36,763 bases of DNA from Deltaproteobacteria bacterium ADurb.Bin207 (GCA_002070115.1 MWCO01000061.1:1-36763), one strand, 5' to 3'; positions 7,536 to 16,915 are shown, numbered from the stretch's first letter. Numbers and translations are program-made. Notes: generated by a model not told the origin, from the letters alone.

Positions 7536-9719
7536 TTACGGAAAACAGCAACGAAAACCAATACTTGGAGATGTGTCGAACGGGTTGAACGCCAAGTCGT
7601 AGTCACAGCGAAGCTCATCCTGCTCGCTGTTGAGCGCCCCTCCACGCACCCGGCATAGCGACGATTCGTTCTCCGTTTTGCAGCAATCCTCCCACTCCCA
7701 AACATTGCCGCTCAGGTCAAAAACGCCCTCATAACCAGTCTCGGAAGACTGACAACCCAAATAACTCCCGACCGGAGCGAGTTCCTCCTCGCCGATGTCC
7801 CTACCGAAACACGCCGTTGCCTCATAATCGTTTCCGTAGGGATACACGTTTTTCCCTCCCGACGAACACGCCGCGTACCACTGACTCGATGACTCATCCT
7901 TCAGAGCGTTCCACGGGTTCTGCCCCCCGCCAATACGACCACATAGCCGTTTTCCGACTCCCTTGCAGTAGGCATACGCATCACACCAATCCACGTGTGT
8001 CACTGGATAATCATCAAGTACGGGATACACAGGCTCATAACTATCATTCTCTTGGCAAATCGGAGGCTGATCGGCCATCGATGGTTGATGAGCTAGCCAA
8101 CTCATATACTGTCGATAGGTGACTTGCGTAGCGTCGATGCTCCATCCTCCAGGCATCGTGACCAGTTTGGCTACACAATAACCTTCAGGGCCCACCCGCT
8201 CGAGTTCCGTACACTCCACGGGTGTCAGATCACAATGCAAATCGAAGGCCCCTTCTTCTCCTTCGCCGTTGCCATCCACGAAAAGGTAGTAGGTTTCACT
8301 GGCCTGCACGGGAAATGTCACCCCTTGCTGCTGCTCATCGTAAGCATCATTACACGCAAGCTCAGAGGAGGCATCGTCGCAACTCGAGCGAACATACAAT
8401 ACGGAAGACCATGTCGTAACCTGTGAATGGAGATAGCAACTCATCATGCCGCTCTTGCCCGGAGTCATTCTCAGGATGTACTGCTTGCCGTCGGCCGTGC
8501 CTTGCGCGGCGCATGCCGACGAAACATAGGTGGAAGCATTGGTTTGAGAAAGAGCGGCCGTGGTTCCCGCAAAGGAACCTTGATCTTGTTGATTCAAAAC
8601 GAAAGCGGTTCCAGGACACAAATCGCTGGGCTCTGCTTCGACGTCGGAGGGGACGTCGAGGGTCACGTCTGCCTCGGCTTCCGGGCTGGCATCCACGTCG
8701 GCTTCCGGTTCCGCATCCCCATCTGGCTGAGGATCCGCATCCACCAACTTCGCGACATCTGGCGGTCCCGCGTCGAATTGCCCAGGATTGGTCGTTACCG
8801 ATGACCAAGGGCCACAGGTTGGAATGCTCTCGGTTTTTGTCTCACAAGACGTTGTCAATGCCACCGCCACGACCGGCGTCTTCTCCGGGTCCTGCTCGAG
8901 TCGGTCGCATACGGCGCGAGGAACCATGATGAGCCCATCTTGTTCATACCAGCCGCTGTCTGCCGCGGCATCAAGAGGGATCAAACAAGCTTCTGGACCG
9001 CAGATCCCATCCGACCCCTTTTTTAGTACGAGCGCCACATTGATGTTCTCGGCACCCAAGGGTTTTTCGAATCCGCATCGGCCATCGGCATGCAAGCGGA
9101 CATCCACTCCCACACCGTCGGAGAAACACGAGACCGTGTCAAAACACGTACCGTCCCCTTTGCCAGAACCTCCCCCGAAGATGTCTCGAGAATCGTAGGT
9201 CTTCAATGATGCGGAATCGACATTCGCCGACTCACATCGACCAGCAACACAGGTTTGCCCTTCCGGACAGGTGGACTCGGGGTTGCCGGAGTCCGTATCC
9301 CGCGCGTGACCGTCACAAAGCCATTGAATGGGCATGCGCAAGGTGGCAATTCGGTCTCTGGGAATCGTGGTAATCGCCTCTCGCAAGGTTCGAAGCTTGC
9401 CTTTTTGCCTTGCGCTCACCTGGATTCGAACAGGTGGGGACTCCTCCCCGGCCACCAAGGCCAAGGTGGCAGGGATGAGCAATGCCGATGGCCCCACATC
9501 GTAACGATTCTCGAAGAGTGTATTTCCGTACACCGAGACTTGGATCTGAATCGAGTCCACGTCCTTGGGGATGGACATGTCGGTCTGTAGGGCCACCATG
9601 AGCTGACCCTTGGGAAGGCTCTCGCTCGAACAACTCATTCCCATCGCGACGCAGCCAAGCAAAATTCCCATCGTACAGACATGGGTTCGAAGGTAGCCTC
9701 CAGTCGTGATTCCACTCAT
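7536..9719 (-). CDS. Large secreted or lipoprotein with PPC-like and SUMF1-like domains
   Basis: 727 residues from ATG 9719; AAGG lies eight bases upstream, and the open frame extends 36 codons further without a signal peptide. The N-terminus has a hydrophobic stretch with candidate lipidation Cys at 23 (L-L-G-C) or 30 (G-M-S-C); neither is a perfect lipobox. Then come a beta-rich region (~35-130), a Cys-rich segment with CPEGQTCVAGRC, a second globular part, an acidic Asp/Pro/Glu linker (~350-400), a PPC-like beta-sandwich (~405-530, with SSELACNDAYDEQ) and a C-terminal SUMF1-like domain (~545-727: VGKRLCGRIGG, GVFDLSGNVWEWEDCC, SIGFRCCFP). Only the second FGE catalytic Cys position is retained (DELRCDYD). 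It is probably a surface or periplasmic protein; the function is unknown. It converges with the gene ending at 7395. Confidence 0.82.
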   Translation of the reverse strand: MSGITTGGYLRTHVCTMGILLGCVAMGMSCSSESLPKGQLMVALQTDMSIPKDVDSIQIQVSVYGNTLFENRYDVGPSALLIPATLALVAGEESPPVRIQVSARQKGKLRTLREAITTIPRDRIATLRMPIQWLCDGHARDTDSGNPESTCPEGQTCVAGRCESANVDSASLKTYDSRDIFGGGSGKGDGTCFDTVSCFSDGVGVDVRLHADGRCGFEKPLGAENINVALVLKKGSDGICGPEACLIPLDAAADSGWYEQDGLIMVPRAVCDRLEQDPEKTPVVAVALTTSCETKTESIPTCGPWSSVTTNPGQFDAGPPDVAKLVDADPQPDGDAEPEADVDASPEAEADVTLDVPSDVEAEPSDLCPGTAFVLNQQDQGSFAGTTAALSQTNASTYVSSACAAQGTADGKQYILRMTPGKSGMMSCYLHSQVTTWSSVLYVRSSCDDASSELACNDAYDEQQQGVTFPVQASETYYLFVDGNGEGEEGAFDLHCDLTPVECTELERVGPEGYCVAKLVTMPGGWSIDATQVTYRQYMSWLAHQPSMADQPPICQENDSYEPVYPVLDDYPVTHVDWCDAYAYCKGVGKRLCGRIGGGQNPWNALKDESSSQWYAACSSGGKNVYPYGNDYEATACFGRDIGEEELAPVGSYLGCQSSETGYEGVFDLSGNVWEWEDCCKTENESSLCRVRGGALNSEQDELRCDYDLAFNPFDTSPSIGFRCCFP

Positions 9720-9901
9720 TTCGAAGACCTTTTTCTTAAGATCGAGCGTTTGGCGTGTTGCGCGTTTGATGCAACCTCGACGATTCGCAATCGGGTAGCC
9801 AATTCCCCTTGTAGCTCCCCAATCCACTCCGTGACCAGTTCCAACGACAAGAACCTGTATGCGTTCCCAAGGATTGCTGGTCGATGCACCGTCGTTCTCT
9901 C

Positions 9902-11374
9902 TTACTTGATGTTCATATCCAGCGGATTCTTTTTTGTCGTCGAAGTCGGCGCAGTCGGCGCAGTCGTCGAAGTCGGCGCAACAGGTGCCGCAGTATCGGA
10001 AGTGGCGTCACGCTTCGCGTTTTTATCTCGATTTTTTTGTGAGGGGGGAGCCGGAGTCGACGGTTGTCGCGAAGCCATTGTCGATGATGATGTCGTGGGC
10101 GCAGGCGTTTCAACAGGAGAAGAGGAAGTGCTTGCGGTTGCTACGACCTGCACGGAAGGCCCAGTGCTGGCAGCGGGAGGTTGTGGTGTTGGTGGCTCCC
10201 GTGGTTTGGTTTCTTCCACGATCGGCTCGCTCGGTTCCGTCCCTGCACCCGCGGTCGAAGCTTCCTTCCGCCCCATCATCCAGGCGCTTGCCCCCACCAC
10301 CAACGCTAGGACGAGAACAATGGCGGCTCCGATGAGGGTTCCCTTGTTGCTTTCCCGCGATAACGGCGTTTTCTCCTCCGAAGAAGTGGACGTCACCGCA
10401 ACATCCGTTGTCGAACCCGCGTGCATCGCCCCACTCGGCTTGCCCTCCAACATCGTTTTGGACTCGGCGATGATATCCCATCGACTGATGCTCTCGAATG
10501 CCCGTCGCGCACCAGCCGACTCCACGAAAGGTTGTAGCGTCTTGGCAAGCTCCGTCACGGAAGAAAACCGCTTTTCAGGGTCTTTCTCGAGACATCGCAA
10601 CACCGCAGCTTCGAGTTCGGCAGGGATGTCAGGCCGTCGCGTGGAAAGGTCGGGCGGCGGCTCCAACAGCACTTGTGACAACACTTCGTGATACCCCTCC
10701 CCGTCGAAAGGAGGTTGACCTGTCAAAAGCTCATACAGCACCACCCCCAACGCCCAAACATCCACACGAGTATCGACATTTTTTGAGTTTTTGATCTGCT
10801 CCGGCGCCATATACGTTGGCGAACCCATCATCGCCCCGTCGCGCGTAAGAGCCATGCTCCCCGTTTTGGAATGCACTTTGGAAATACCAAAGTCCAGTAC
10901 CTTCACGATGGACGTACCGTCTTTTCGTGTGGCAAGAAATAGATTCGACGGCTTCAGGTCACGGTGGACGATTCCCGCGCGATGCGCCTCGGCAATCGCT
11001 TCGCAACCCTGGATCACGTACTCGACAGCGTCTTGTACGGATAGAGGACCACGCTCTTGTACCAACGTGGCCAAGTCCATCCCCGACAGCAGCTCCATCA
11101 CCATAAAAGGGCTGCCGTCGGGCAACTCCCCGACATCAATGACTTTCGCGACATGCTCGCTTTCCAGCATCGCCGCCGCTCGCGCCTCACGAAGGAAACG
11201 CGCTACCACCTCCTCATTTTCCAACATCCCCGGCAGCAAAAACTTGATGGCGACCCGTCGTTGCAAATGCATGTGCAACGCAGCCACCACCACCCCCATC
11301 CCTCCCTCGCCAATTACCTTTTCGACTTGATACTTGTCGACCAAGATTTGGCCCGGGGCATAGGACGTTGTCAT
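9902..11374 (-). CDS. Transmembrane Hanks-type serine/threonine protein kinase
   Basis: 490 residues. The kinase domain occupies ~15-285 (numbers here from the ATG five codons upstream): P-loop GEGGMG at 27-32, ATP-binding Lys in VAIKF at 49, HRDLKPSN at 143-150, DFG at 166-168 and APE at 195-197. All key catalytic residues are present, so it should be active. A single helix at ~351-372 follows a short juxtamembrane segment, and the rest is a low-complexity Pro/Thr/Ser/Lys tail outside the membrane with no recognised sensor domain (no PASTA). The start at 11374 has GAGGA four bases upstream; the ATG at 11389 has none. Such kinases are abundant in Myxococcota. The substrate is unknown; the neighbouring SUMF1-like gene may share a transcript, 182 bases apart. 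Confidence 0.93.
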   Translation of the reverse strand: MTTSYAPGQILVDKYQVEKVIGEGGMGVVVAALHMHLQRRVAIKFLLPGMLENEEVVARFLREARAAAMLESEHVAKVIDVGELPDGSPFMVMELLSGMDLATLVQERGPLSVQDAVEYVIQGCEAIAEAHRAGIVHRDLKPSNLFLATRKDGTSIVKVLDFGISKVHSKTGSMALTRDGAMMGSPTYMAPEQIKNSKNVDTRVDVWALGVVLYELLTGQPPFDGEGYHEVLSQVLLEPPPDLSTRRPDIPAELEAAVLRCLEKDPEKRFSSVTELAKTLQPFVESAGARRAFESISRWDIIAESKTMLEGKPSGAMHAGSTTDVAVTSTSSEEKTPLSRESNKGTLIGAAIVLVLALVVGASAWMMGRKEASTAGAGTEPSEPIVEETKPREPPTPQPPAASTGPSVQVVATASTSSSPVETPAPTTSSSTMASRQPSTPAPPSQKNRDKNAKRDATSDTAAPVAPTSTTAPTAPTSTTKKNPLDMNIK

Positions 11375-12214
11375 CGTTTCCTCGACCATTCACCAAAACG
11401 ACAGGACTGCAAACAGAGCATAGAGTAGCGCCAATCCCGTGTCTTGGACAGCGGCCCCCTTCATCCACCTACGATATTCATCGAGGATTGAGCACGAAAA
11501 CTACTTCGCCGTCGTATCGGGGTTGCGTTGTCCCGCGAACCGTCCGCAGGGATTGCGCAAAGCGCGGACACGGTAAATAATATTGTAATTTCAATTGGTT
11601 ACGTCACGGTAGACATTCTTGTGACGCCTGGCTTTCCGTCTTCCTGGCGAAACACCTGACGCTTCGTCATCCAATGCCCTTCGCGCATCTCGCGGGCACC
11701 AGCCCATCGGTTTACCATGGCATCTGTGGCGGTGATGGACATGGCGGGTGGTTGTACCATCACCAATCTGCCTCGATTTCATCACGACACTATCCCGTTG
11801 CCCCCACCCAAAAGCCAAGGGGCAGGCTGCTTGATGAAAAGAGGCCACAAGAACGAACCTTTCCCTCGCCATCCTCTCCCGCTCTCGATGCAGTCGCGGG
11901 GCCGCAGAAAACGCGGGTGGCACAAAGACGTCGAGCAGGCGTTTTTTGCGGACGCCGCAACAGATGGCTGCCCTTGGCAGCGGCACGAACGTCGAGGGCC
12001 CGCTCGGACGTCATGAAATCCTTCCACTGCCATCGATTTCGGTAGCATCGGTCAGGGGGTTGGCGTGTCGCGATAGAAGCCATCGAACCATGGCTTGGAT
12101 GCATTTACCGAATAGTTCCCAGATTTTGTTCCCATGAAACTGTTTGTTCTTGCGCAACCTACGTTCTTCCGTTAGCTTGCGCGGCCCGTTGGTCTTCCAC
12201 AAGGAGATCAGCCC
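11375..12214. other. Gene-poor stretch upstream of tRNA-Glu
   Basis: About 840 bases without a gene I can support. Open frames of 90-130 codons exist on both strands, but they are Arg/His-rich, overlap each other and show no domain, signal peptide or Shine-Dalgarno sequence. Contents seen: a GC hairpin candidate around 11548-11575 (GTCCGC and GCGGAC arms), an AT-rich patch near 11576-11600 and an inverted repeat at 11602-11626. No RNase P, tmRNA or 6S signature was found. Confidence 0.5.
11602..11626. repeat. Inverted repeat with 6-bp arms
   Basis: CGTCAC at 11602-11607 and GTGACG at 11621-11626, separated by 13 bases, directly next to an AT-rich patch. This could be an operator or a weak hairpin; no T-run follows. 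Confidence 0.35.
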
Positions 12215-12287
12215 GTCCCCATCGTCTAGAGGCCCAGGACACAGGGTTTTCATCCCTGGTACGGGGGTTCGAATCCCCCTGGGGACG
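12215..12287 (+). tRNA. tRNA-Glu (anticodon TTC)
   Basis: A complete cloverleaf can be folded by eye. The acceptor stem pairs GTCCCCA (12215-12221) with TGGGGAC (12280-12286), with discriminator G at 12287. The anticodon stem CAGGG/CCCTG closes the seven-base loop TTTTCAT, giving anticodon TTC for Glu. The T arm GGGGG-TTCGAAT-CCCCC is canonical. The 3' CCA is not encoded (the DNA reads CCG), so it must be added after transcription. The gene stands alone, with no second tRNA or rRNA beside it. Confidence 0.97.
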
Positions 12288-12671
12288 CCGCTAGGGGCGC
12301 CATGAAAACGATATGCCCTTGCTGTGTGCGCATCGTCTTTCGCCAACGCCCGTGTAGCTCGCGGCTGGTTTGCAGGCAGTCCATCCGAAGTCCTTGGGGA
12401 TACTCGCGGCGCGCATCGTCCTCGACTCGCCCTGGGTGGCTCTGTCCGTTGCGCTCTGCCCTGGTTACGAAACGGTCCACAGACGGTCGATGGGTCTGTA
12501 GTGCGGAAGAATCGACCGCACGTCGACGGCCTAGCCGAGCCATGGTCGTCAAGCTTACGCGACCGCAAGTCGCGCGCCTTTGGGCTCGAGTCGATGAGAA
12601 GAGTATTGATGTAATATATTGAATTTATTGAATTATGTTGCTGTGCGGGACGGGTGGCCCTTGCGGTTCGA
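12288..12671. other. Gene-poor stretch after tRNA-Glu
   Basis: About 380 bases before the convergent M49-like gene. No credible coding frame; one long minus-strand frame runs straight through the tRNA and is rejected. The stretch holds a possible stem ACAGAC/GTCTGT, a strong hairpin at 12558-12574, and an AT-rich patch with a perfect 9-bp tandem duplication (TATTGAATT at 12617-12625 and 12626-12634). No integrase or duplicated tRNA end was seen. Confidence 0.5.
12558..12574. repeat. GC hairpin with 6-bp perfect stem
   Basis: CGCGAC and GTCGCG enclose the five-base loop CGCAA. It lies between the tRNA gene and the end of the convergent M49-like gene, so it could end transcription from either side, but no good T-run follows on either strand. 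Confidence 0.4.
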
Positions 12672-14399
12672 TCACCAGGTTTTGATTATTTCGTAGATGG
12701 CAAACTGCGGGCGAATGTCCACGGGGATGCCGGAACCGAGACTGTCCAGGGCTTTTTTCATTTCCGGCGAGACGTTTGCATACTTGGCAAGAAACTGTTT
12801 CGCCCCTTCATAGTCCCCATCCACCTCGAGGGTGAGATAGACCTCGGCGAGCTTTCGGACGGCTGCTTTGACTTTTTTGAAGTCGATGCCGAATCGCTCC
12901 GCCTGGTTGTCATAGGTGATGGCGCCTTGTTCACGCAAGAAATTGAAGGAGGCCACCGCTCCTCGCCCATGCGCCTCGCCCACGCCAAATCGCACTTGTC
13001 GAAATACCGTGGCCAGGTACGCGACATAGATGGGCTTGTCGTAGGCGCGAGGGAGCAGTCCACGATCGATGAGGTATTGCGCGCTGACGAGGCCGGCGAT
13101 ATCGGCCTTGGCTTCTTCGATCGCCCCATATTGTTCGCGCAACATCTTGTTGACCTCGGCTTTGGAACCATCGGCCAACGTGATGATGCCAGGCCCAAGG
13201 CCGTGGGCGACTTCGTGCATCAAGATATAAGAAAACATGGCTTCGAAGTCGAGCAGCTCCCGTTGGTCCGCCACCAACACGCGTTCGGTGATCGGGATCA
13301 CGATGTGGTCGAACTTGCCGCGAAGCACATTCTTCATCATGACCTTTTTCGAGCCTTTCTCCTTTCGCACGTGCTCGTCGTTGGGAAGATTGTACGCCAC
13401 GGTCTGCACCCCGGCTTGACCGGCATTGCAAAGAAGCTGCACCACGTCGATTGGTGAGCCTTGATGTCGCTCGGCCATGCGTGCGCGCTGCTTGGTGGTC
13501 ATGGGAAGATTGCGCTCGAGCGCGTTCATCTGCTTGCCGATCGTTTCGAGTTTCCTGGACTCCTCGACATCGCGAAGAGAAACGAATGCCTCGAAACTCG
13601 CCTTCAAACCCAGTAGTTGATCCGCATAGGTTTCATACGGACCAATGGTGACCTCGATGGGCCCCTTGACATCCATCCAGGCGCGATCACTTTCGCGGTA
13701 CTCATTGGATAGAAACGCATCCGCGCGTTTTTCGAGGAAGGCTCGAAGCGTCGGCTCGTTCGTCAAAGAAGCCGCTCGTCGAAGCGCTTGGGCCGCCGGT
13801 CCGAGCTTGTCCGCATAGGCTTTCGAATAAGGTAAGGCTTCGAGCGCCCCGTCGTGACGCCGAATCACCGTAAAGTATCCCAGAAAATCGTCTTTCTGAT
13901 CGGGATGGGCCTTCACGAACGCTTCGAACTCATCTTTGGTCATGTCCGCGGGATGAAAAGCGCCTCCTGGCAAACGAGCTTTCGTACCCACGAAGGGCTC
14001 GTCGTGGTTCAACGTATCCCACGGTCCAGCCATCACGTCGAAGTACGCCAACGCCGTGGGGTGAGAGAGGAGTTGAGATCGAATCGATGGAATCTGCGGA
14101 TCGATCTGGTCCATGAATAACTCGTGCATCATGCGAGATGCGTCGACGAGAGCCGCAAGCACCTTCTTGTCATCGCTGGAGATCGTGGAGTCATCGAAGT
14201 CCATGACGACGGTAGCGAATTTCGCGAGCCGAGCATCGATGTCCGGCGCGATGGTCAACGCGGGTGGTTCCGGGGGCAACGGCGGTGGGGGTTGTTGTTG
14301 TTTTTCGGGCATCATGGGCGCAGGAGGAACGCTGGGTTGTGGAGATGGGCCGCCACAAGCGGCTATCACGAGAGAAAGAACGGGAAGAAAACGTCGCAT
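12672..14399 (-). CDS. Lipoprotein metallopeptidase resembling dipeptidyl peptidase III (M49)
   Basis: 575 residues. The signal MRRFLPVLSLVIAAC has lipobox I-A-A-C (Cys15), followed by a Pro/Gln-rich linker to ~50. The body is alpha-helical. A zinc motif HEVAHGLGPG (His395, His399) is followed 29 residues later by EEAKAD (Glu428/Glu429), the arrangement of the M49 family, whose members remove dipeptides from peptide N-termini. Classical eukaryotic M49 enzymes carry HEXXGH; this protein has the shorter HEXXH, as described for some bacterial relatives. Lipid anchoring places it in the periplasm or on the outer membrane, unlike the usual cytosolic location. It converges with the tRNA region; PepD lies just upstream on the same strand, 68 bases away, suggesting a shared role in peptide breakdown. 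Confidence 0.82.
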   Translation of the reverse strand: MRRFLPVLSLVIAACGGPSPQPSVPPAPMMPEKQQQPPPPLPPEPPALTIAPDIDARLAKFATVVMDFDDSTISSDDKKVLAALVDASRMMHELFMDQIDPQIPSIRSQLLSHPTALAYFDVMAGPWDTLNHDEPFVGTKARLPGGAFHPADMTKDEFEAFVKAHPDQKDDFLGYFTVIRRHDGALEALPYSKAYADKLGPAAQALRRAASLTNEPTLRAFLEKRADAFLSNEYRESDRAWMDVKGPIEVTIGPYETYADQLLGLKASFEAFVSLRDVEESRKLETIGKQMNALERNLPMTTKQRARMAERHQGSPIDVVQLLCNAGQAGVQTVAYNLPNDEHVRKEKGSKKVMMKNVLRGKFDHIVIPITERVLVADQRELLDFEAMFSYILMHEVAHGLGPGIITLADGSKAEVNKMLREQYGAIEEAKADIAGLVSAQYLIDRGLLPRAYDKPIYVAYLATVFRQVRFGVGEAHGRGAVASFNFLREQGAITYDNQAERFGIDFKKVKAAVRKLAEVYLTLEVDGDYEGAKQFLAKYANVSPEMKKALDSLGSGIPVDIRPQFAIYEIIKTW

Positions 14400-14467
14400 C
14401 GGGTTTCCTTATGGGTTGGAAAGGTTGCGAGGTAGGGACCTTCGCACGGGGCAAAGGTCCTCGATGA

Positions 14468-15922
14468 TCACGCCAGATCGGCCAGGACTTTCTTGTAAAA
14501 GTCCCAGAACTTCACCACGGTGGAGATTTTTACTTTTTCACCGGGGGCATGCACCCCTTGAAGCTCCGGACCAAACGAGATCATATCGGCGTCGCTGCCG
14601 ATCTTTTCGCCGATGATGCCGCACTCGAGCCCCGCGTGGATGGCAGCCACTTTCGGTTCTTTTCCAAACAATTGCTTGTAAACACGTTGGCAGACCCCAA
14701 GCAGTTTCGAGTCCATATTCGGCTGCCACGCCGGATACGCGCCCACCTCCGTATATACACCGCCCGCCAAGGCCACCACGGCTTTTGCCTCGTCCAGCAC
14801 ACCACGGAGCGCCGATGCTACACTCGATCGACTCGATGTCGTGATCGCTATCTTGTCGCCGTCGGTGCTCGCGATGGCAAGATTGCTCGATGTTTCCACC
14901 AAACCCGCGATGTCACGGCTCATGGCAGATACTCCATCGGGTAAAGCCGTGAGCATGGCCACCAGCCGTCGTGATGCCTCCGCGCTGGCCACCTTCTTCA
15001 CCTCTGCCTTATCAGCTCGGATGGTAAGCCCGCCATCGATCGTCTTGAATTCCGTAAGGATATACGCTTGCTCCTCGGCCGCGATCGTCTTGGCAGACTC
15101 GACGAAATGCGAAGGAATCGCCACCACCGCCGTAGCTTCCCGAGGAATCGCATTGTGCTTGTTACCACCATCGATGGATTCGATGAATACATCGTGTTGG
15201 TCGAGCCAGCGACCCAGCACCCGGCAAAGCACCTTGATGGAGTTGGCTCGGTTGTCGATGATGTTCAGACCGCTGTGGCCCCCCTTCAAGCCGGTCACTT
15301 CGAGCTTCATGCCGACGTAGCCCGAAGGAAGCGAAACGCGAGGCAGATCGAATTGGATTTCCGAGGTGCATCCTCCCGCGCATCCGACGAACAACACGCC
15401 ATCTTCCTCGGAATCGAGGTTGAGCATGATTTTGCCCTTCAAGATGGAACCATCCAGGTTCGTGGCGCCCGTCAACCCCGTTTCCTCATCAATCGTAAAC
15501 AACAATTCGAGAGGCCCATGCACGACATCCGGATCGTCGGCCGCTGCCATGGCCGCCGCTATACCAATGCCGTTGTCGGCCCCCAGAGTCGTCTTATCCG
15601 CCACCACCCAATCGCCGTCCACGCGGCAAGCAATGGGGTCCTTCGTAAAATCGAATTCGAAGTCGCTGTCTTTCTCGGGAACCATGTCCAAGTGGCCTTG
15701 GATAATGACGACGCTCGCGTTTTCGTGACCTTGGGTACCCGGCACACGCACGCAAACATTGCCGACTTCATCCTCCACCCACTCGAATTTTCGACGTTCA
15801 GCCCACGCTTTGACGTGGGTGCGAATGGCCTCCTCATGCCGTGAAGGACGTGGAATCTGGCGAATTTGATCGAAATGTTGCCACAGATGCTTGGGTTCGA
15901 GGTTCGCAAGCGGACTGGTCAT
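14468..15922 (-). CDS. pepD: Aminoacyl-histidine dipeptidase (cytosol nonspecific dipeptidase, M20)
   Basis: 484 residues, almost exactly the length of E. coli PepD. M20 metal-site motifs are all present: IQGHLDMVPEKD (~80), LGADNGIGIAAAM (~115), DEETGLTGA (~145) and NLDSEEDGVLFVGCAGG (~175), then a GLKGGHSG motif in the lid domain and HAGLECGIIGEK near the C-terminus. The enzyme hydrolyses Xaa-His and other dipeptides in the cytoplasm using two zinc ions. The start at 15922 is set by a strong AGGAGG four bases upstream; the frame remains open 34 codons further without support. It lies upstream of the M49-like peptidase on the same strand. No signal peptide. Confidence 0.95.
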   Translation of the reverse strand: MTSPLANLEPKHLWQHFDQIRQIPRPSRHEEAIRTHVKAWAERRKFEWVEDEVGNVCVRVPGTQGHENASVVIIQGHLDMVPEKDSDFEFDFTKDPIACRVDGDWVVADKTTLGADNGIGIAAAMAAADDPDVVHGPLELLFTIDEETGLTGATNLDGSILKGKIMLNLDSEEDGVLFVGCAGGCTSEIQFDLPRVSLPSGYVGMKLEVTGLKGGHSGLNIIDNRANSIKVLCRVLGRWLDQHDVFIESIDGGNKHNAIPREATAVVAIPSHFVESAKTIAAEEQAYILTEFKTIDGGLTIRADKAEVKKVASAEASRRLVAMLTALPDGVSAMSRDIAGLVETSSNLAIASTDGDKIAITTSSRSSVASALRGVLDEAKAVVALAGGVYTEVGAYPAWQPNMDSKLLGVCQRVYKQLFGKEPKVAAIHAGLECGIIGEKIGSDADMISFGPELQGVHAPGEKVKISTVVKFWDFYKKVLADLA

Positions 15923-16090
15923 AATGCCTCCTGAAAACCGGCGCCGACCGGTAAGCCTCGCCGGATGAGATCGTGTGGGGTCAATCGCACCGTAAGACGC
16001 GCGATGCAAGCCTAGAACTCCCACGGCAATGTCCAGCCCTGGTAATGGTTCGATTTTTCAAGCCAATGACTCGTACGAACGCTTCGCCCC

Positions 16091-16915
16091 TCACGCTTGG
16101 TCGTTGCCCTCGTCATCGTCTTCGTCGTGACCGAAATCATGCCCTTCATCACGCACTCGCCGCTGCACGATCGAGGAACGGCGCCCGTACGCGATGGAAT
16201 GCACCGATTTGACTTCGCGCAGGCGAGTCAAAAGGTCGAGGACCTGTTGTTGGGTATCGGCGAGCAAGGTGAGTTCCACGACATCGAGATCGCTGCCCCG
16301 CGCATGGTCGAATTGCAGGGAACGAAGGCGAACGGGAGTCTCGGCGGTGGCGAAATGAATGCCTTCCAACGCGTCGACACCATGGTCTACGGTAAGTAAA
16401 ATTCTGTGTTGTTTCGCGTACTTAGCGAATATTTTCCGTTCGATGGGTTTCAGGCCCGCTTGTACGAGAAGCATGAACGCCGTTCCTACCAACGCGGCCA
16501 CGTACAAACCGCCTCCCGCGGCTAGTCCCACGCCAGCCACCGCCCATACCGTGGCAGCGGTTGTCAAACCTCGCACCGTATTGTCTCGAAAGATGATGAC
16601 CCCCGCACCGAGAAAACCGACACCGCTCACGACTTGTGCGGCGATTCGGCTCGGGTCCAGCGAACCCGAGGAGCCCGCGGGAGGCAGCGGAAATCCGTAG
16701 GTGGATACGATCATCGCCAATGCCGCGCCCACGGATACGAGAGCATGGGTGCGCAATCCTGCCGCCCGATCCCGCCTTTCACGCTCGAAACCGATGGCAC
16801 CGCCCAGAATCGTGGCCGCCGCCAAACGAAGGGTCACCTCCCAATAGGCCAACTCGCCCCAATCGGCGCTCGTGGCCCACGTTGTTGTTCGTAACCAATC
16901 GAAAAAAAAGTCCAT
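16091..16915 (-). CDS. MgtC/SapB family membrane protein
   Basis: 274 residues. The N-terminal half has four to five transmembrane segments with the conserved MgtC core (LGGAIGFERERRDRAAGLRT at ~38-57, then VSGVGFLGAGVI and the GLTTAATVW block). The C-terminal ~100 residues form a soluble ACT-like domain, ending in an acidic Asp/Glu/His tail. MgtC proteins support growth at low magnesium and, in some pathogens, restrain ATP synthase and promote survival in macrophages; the role here is not known. No Mg2+-transporting P-type ATPase lies beside it. It has its own promoter region of about 108 bases downstream of the double-SUMF1 gene. Confidence 0.92.
   Translation of the reverse strand: MDFFFDWLRTTTWATSADWGELAYWEVTLRLAAATILGGAIGFERERRDRAAGLRTHALVSVGAALAMIVSTYGFPLPPAGSSGSLDPSRIAAQVVSGVGFLGAGVIIFRDNTVRGLTTAATVWAVAGVGLAAGGGLYVAALVGTAFMLLVQAGLKPIERKIFAKYAKQHRILLTVDHGVDALEGIHFATAETPVRLRSLQFDHARGSDLDVVELTLLADTQQQVLDLLTRLREVKSVHSIAYGRRSSIVQRRVRDEGHDFGHDEDDDEGNDQA

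Noticed and set aside
9681..10691. Long plus-strand open frame opposite the kinase gene
   Set aside because: The minus strand encodes the kinase tail and part of the kinase domain with clear motifs; this frame is a compositional shadow.
12215..12287. att site of an integrated element at the tRNA
   Set aside because: No integrase gene and no repeated copy of the tRNA 3' end were seen.
12011..12568. Minus-strand open frame of 185 codons
   Set aside because: It runs through the tRNA-Glu gene and has no recognisable domain.
12654..13457. Plus-strand open frame of 267 codons
   Set aside because: It lies opposite the M49-like gene, which carries the zinc motifs.
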